A DNA stretch of 64,000 bases, from NCBI RefSeq assembly GCF_000801105.2, contig NC_079517.1:10292001-10356000 (forward strand), in the 5' to 3' direction. Shown here in pieces: positions 60,801 through 64,000 of this stretch (position 1 is its first letter; every line of letters starts with the position of its first letter). The notes under the pieces are model-generated. The model had not been told where the DNA came from, did not search any database, and worked only from the letters and a program-made list of their open reading frames with translations. The position numbers were made by a program, and so were the translations under genes. Origin of the DNA: Raphanus sativus (taxonomy: Eukaryota; Streptophyta; Magnoliopsida; Brassicales; Brassicaceae).

Positions 60801-62836
60801 CTGTTTGCATCTTGGGGACGAGTTAACTCAATGGCAACAGGTCTCAATGTGCTATCGTCGCTGAGGAAGAATAGTGCTCGAGAAGCATATAAGGTGCTAT
60901 CATCCAACTCTCTCACTTTGTTCACATACGGTAGAAGCAAATCATGATAGTCCAACATGAACAATCTCCTGTTCTCCATAGCCTGCATGCACACATCCAT
61001 TTATATCTATTCATTATGAAAATACTCCATATGGATGGATGGATATATGTTTTTTTTCTTCTTAAAACCTGATGGATATTAATTTATTTTTTACCTCATA
61101 AAATGACATGACTCCTTTGATTTCTCTTTCCACAATCTCACTAGTAATAAGTGAGTTAGGATCACCATAAACCGCAGGGTCCAGTTTGCTTTTCAACGGC
61201 CACTCCTGTAAAAACAATTAATGTGATCTGATCTTTAACTAGCTGGCTTTTTAAAGAAAAAAACCTGGAATATGTAACCATGTAAGGTATGGATCTTACT
61301 TTATTGGGAACAATCAAAATAAAAACTACTAGTTGAAACGTAGAAGTATATAGCTTACCTGAACTAGCTGAATGCAATAGGGATTAAGGCCAGCAAGTGT
61401 CTGGCGAGCAAACTCGTCGTCTCGGATCCATGAAAATCTGTCCTCTGAATCAAAGTGAATGATACAGTAAAGTGAGATTAATTTTAGCTAGCTAGCTGTA
61501 TAGAATTGGATATAAAAATATAAATGGAGGATTAAAATGTTGGTACTGTCAAGGAGACTAGGGGATTCAAACTGGAGAATATCATCGGCTTCAGCAGCAG
61601 CTTTGACAAGTCTTGGGATCACAGGAAAAAGGCCAGCATCCTTGGGAAGCTCGATGCCTTCTTCAAAGAGGTCTTCTATGGACTTGAAGTGTGGGAAGGG
61701 CATGTTGGGATCCACCAGAGCAGCTTCAATCTGTGGTAGCACAGCAGGAAGAGCCGCCAAGACTGCCGAGCCCGTGAATTGGATGCCCTTGACTGTGGTG
61801 AACTCCTCGTCTCTGGGGACATAGAATTCCCCTTTGCGTGTCTCACTGGAGGGGTCTTTGCGGCATGGTTTGCGACCAGTCTTGCACCGCCTTGGGTATG
61901 GGTGAGATAGGCCTCCCATAATGGGACGGGCAAGTTCTGGATCTTTGTCAGGATTACCCAAATCGTTGTAAACGTCATAATCGTAAACCCTCTCGAACTT
62001 CTCGAATTCACCAGCTCGCTCACGGTTCTTGCCTTGCAAGGTCTCCAGCTCTTCTTTTCGCAGTTTTTTAAGAGGCTCGGGAGTTTTGAGAGGCAAGTAG
62101 GATTTGTTGGAGAAGAATGTCCGCTTGGTTGGGTCTTTGGTCATGGGGGCCACCCACGAGTTGCATGTAAAGGTAACGGGGCCGTCGGGTAGCTCAAGCT
62201 TAATTTCCTTGAGGAATATCTCAATAAGCTCAAGGTTTAAAACTCTTATGGCACCCACCTCTCCAAAGTCTTCGGGCATGAAGAACCTACATTTGTACTG
62301 ATCCTCACCAAGTCCATCAAACAGTACACTTCGTGCGTTATCCGTCACCGGATCTTTCTCCATAAGGGTCCCTGACATATGTGTAATTACATGGTTAAGT
62401 ATCATTATTATTATTTGACTAATCATGCATTAGCCTACTTTTCACATTATAAATCAAAATGTGATAGCTTCTTATATAAAAATAATAATAATATTTTTGT
62501 CTAATAATTGTACTCACGGGGGTCAGTCTCGGCGCTAATAAGCTCGACGAGCAGTGATCCGATCAAAGAGGCTGACAAGCCTATGGTTTCCTTGGTCGTT
62601 ATAGTTCCCGTTACTTCGATTTTCTTAAATCTATCTTTCACTATTATATCTGTCAAATCAGATAACTTTGAGGATGTTATCGCACATCGTCCTCTGAGGT
62701 TTGGACGAGGACACACCTTGAAACGATGTCCTGCCGAGAGGGGGTTGATGAGTGTTGATGGTTTAGTGAACTCAGAGCCGAGACTCTTTGCTATGTTTAA
62801 GGTCTGGAGACTGGACGACGCCTCTTTACAAAACAT
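57892..62836 (-). CDS. LOX2: Plastid 13-lipoxygenase, LOX2-type, copy B
   Basis: Seven exons: 62836-62518, 62371-61547, 61444-61359, 61205-61095, 60982-60681, 60599-60333 and 58651-57892. Each has exactly the same length as in copy A (319, 825, 86, 111, 302, 267 and 760 nt) and they encode 889 aa. By eye about nine residues in ten match copy A. Transit peptide, PLAT domain and all iron ligands are present (YHQL, SHW, HAAVN and C-terminal Ile). The pre-ligand segment reads HAISHDAG here and HVITHDAG in A. Intron 6 is 1681 bp against 289 bp in A, because of a nested transposon pair. No disabling change is seen. Confidence 0.95.
58699..60094. mobile_element. Harbinger-type MITE in intron 6 of LOX copy B, split by a Helitron
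   Basis: The ends GAGCACCCGCAGTGG and, reversed, GAGCATCATTAGTGG are flanked by TTA on both sides (58696-58698 and 60095-60097). The empty site is seen in copy A as AATTAATATAAATC near 48230. Without the nested Helitron the MITE is 241 bp. Confidence 0.88.
58897..60051 (-). mobile_element. Helitron nested in the MITE, minus strand
   Basis: On the minus strand it starts TCAATACAATTAAAACAGC after A. It ends with a perfect 10-bp-stem hairpin CCCGCGGTTT/AAACCGCGGG (58908-58928) then TCAAAATCTAG before T. It is 1155 bp, non-coding, and distantly related in its termini to the family at 13659 and 42154. Confidence 0.85.
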
Positions 62837-62890
62837 CTTTTATCTGTTTGCTTCTATTTTGCATACTCTCTTGTGCATCCCCACTACATC

Positions 62891-62898
62891 TATTTATA
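62891..62898 (-). promoter_or_regulatory. TATA box of LOX copy B
   Basis: TATAAATA, 55-62 bp upstream of the ATG as in copy A. The leader between them is conserved (GTAG-GGGATGCACAAGAGAG). Confidence 0.6.
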
Positions 62899-64000
62899 CA
62901 AGTACAGAAAATATTAAACCTTTTTCTCATTTCTAAAAGTAGAAAAAAAGTTCTCCACTTACTGAGTCCACGAGTTTGCATGTTACTTTATTGATATATA
63001 GATGTGATTACTAACAATAAATGGATGTGCTTTTAATTAATTTACATAACAATTAGATAACAGTTATTAAACTTCTGATGATAAAATAAGATATTTTTTC
63101 AATTATCCATAAAATTATTTTATGCTTTTTCTTTATCATTTTTTCTAATTTAGTTTGATTTAACTTGCAACAAATAAGTCATCTCAAATAGTATCTCGAG
63201 TATATCGAAAGACTCAGAAAATCTCCAAAGTAAGCTGCAACTAATAGATGAACTCTATTTCTGGGTATTTATATAAAAAACAAAACATGACTTTATATCT
63301 GTGTGGCCACACATATTTTAGTGTTTTTAAATATTATAATATAATTATATTAAAATAATTACATTAATGTTTTACTTTTTGTTTATATACCTTAAATCGT
63401 CTTGTAATTATATGTATGGAACTTAATTGCGATTGTGTTAAATATCAATATGCTATTCTTTAAATTAGATATATGATCTAAGTATAACAATTGATATTGC
63501 TTCAATTATTCATTTTTGGTATATTGAATTGCATTTATTTTCCCAAATGATACCATAATTTATTTATTACTAAATATATTTAAATCAAATTAAATATTTA
63601 ATTAAACTTATTTTGATTCATACTCTTAGAATTGTAAATATACCTGATAAAATTAAAGATAATTTGATTTTTTTGTGATAAAATTGTGGGAGAAAAATTT
63701 GAAGTGTTGATCACTCCGGAGTTGCATAAACTAATCAAACTTGTAAATTTTTAAAGACTCATCAATTAGTTAGAGCTTCAAAGATATATCAATAACCACC
63801 AAATAAAAAAGTTTTTTTCTATAAGTACATTAATATATGGTCCACATCAAGTGACAACCATAGTTATAATTTTGATCACATATTTTTGAAATTATGTATT
63901 TGGTATTAAGTTAATTTAACACAATATTTTTTATAATATCATATGATAATGTATAGGAAATCTCCTTAAAAAAATCAGAAAAAGGTTTTTTACCAAAAGA

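Larger units (their letters stand above)
57702..64000 (-). repeat. Tandem duplication unit B (lipoxygenase locus)
   Basis: Homologous to unit A over the gene, its downstream 170 bp and its upstream 1 kb. Homology fades near 63935, close to the window edge. Confidence 0.85.

Noticed and set aside
1..64000. CRISPR arrays, operons, phage or integron features
   Set aside because: The sequence is clearly eukaryotic plant nuclear DNA; none of these is present.

Overview
This is a plant nuclear DNA window, very AT-rich between genes, with spliced genes using GT-AG introns and a dense load of Helitrons, MITEs and other transposon debris. Gene content and order point to a Brassicaceae genome, most likely Brassica or a close relative. 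From memory, the order glycine-rich protein, GT17 glycosyltransferase, Raf-like kinase, NPH3 protein, small serine-rich protein and small RSRSP protein resembles the Arabidopsis chromosome 1 interval around At1g67870 to At1g67920. That comparison is recalled, not searched.

Layout. Positions 1-188 (-) hold the 5' end of a Gly/His/Tyr-rich protein gene. A 1.5 kb Mutator-like foldback element (3117-4624, perfect 9-bp TSD) follows. Next is a two-exon GT17 glycosyltransferase gene (4840-6252, -). Its upstream region (6341-7126) exists as a second, transposon-split copy (7904-13473), which carries an insertion of about 4.6 kb rich in degenerate telomere-like repeats. From 13.6 to 31.5 kb there are Helitrons, a foldback of about 0.8 kb, hAT and Harbinger MITEs, a shredded Raf-like kinase with a duplicated exon, an RPA-like fragment and a Helitron carrying a decayed RING-H2 finger.

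An intact NPH3/BTB gene lies at 32534-34657 (+, 629 aa). It is followed by an Emigrant-type MITE, a 91-aa serine-rich-type gene (37343-37618, -), three consecutive Helitrons (39967-45973) and a 67-aa gene with an RSRSP motif (46625-46828, +).

The last third is a direct tandem duplication of a plastid 13-lipoxygenase (LOX2-type) gene, both copies on the minus strand: copy A 47422-52434 and copy B 57892-62836. Each has seven exons that splice to 889 codons with all iron ligands present. Their coding exons have identical lengths, but different introns have been expanded. In copy B, a Harbinger-type MITE containing a nested Helitron explains the length of intron 6 almost to the base. In copy A, intron 3 holds about 1.45 kb of unidentified AT-rich DNA. 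A CACTA/En-Spm relict lies between the copies.

The intact genes do not form one pathway. They cover protein N-glycan or related glycosylation (GT17), phototropin-type signalling or ubiquitin adaptor function (NPH3), jasmonate and oxylipin synthesis (LOX2) and two small proteins of unknown role. The window is most informative about how transposons reshape introns, promoters and gene fragments in a crucifer genome.
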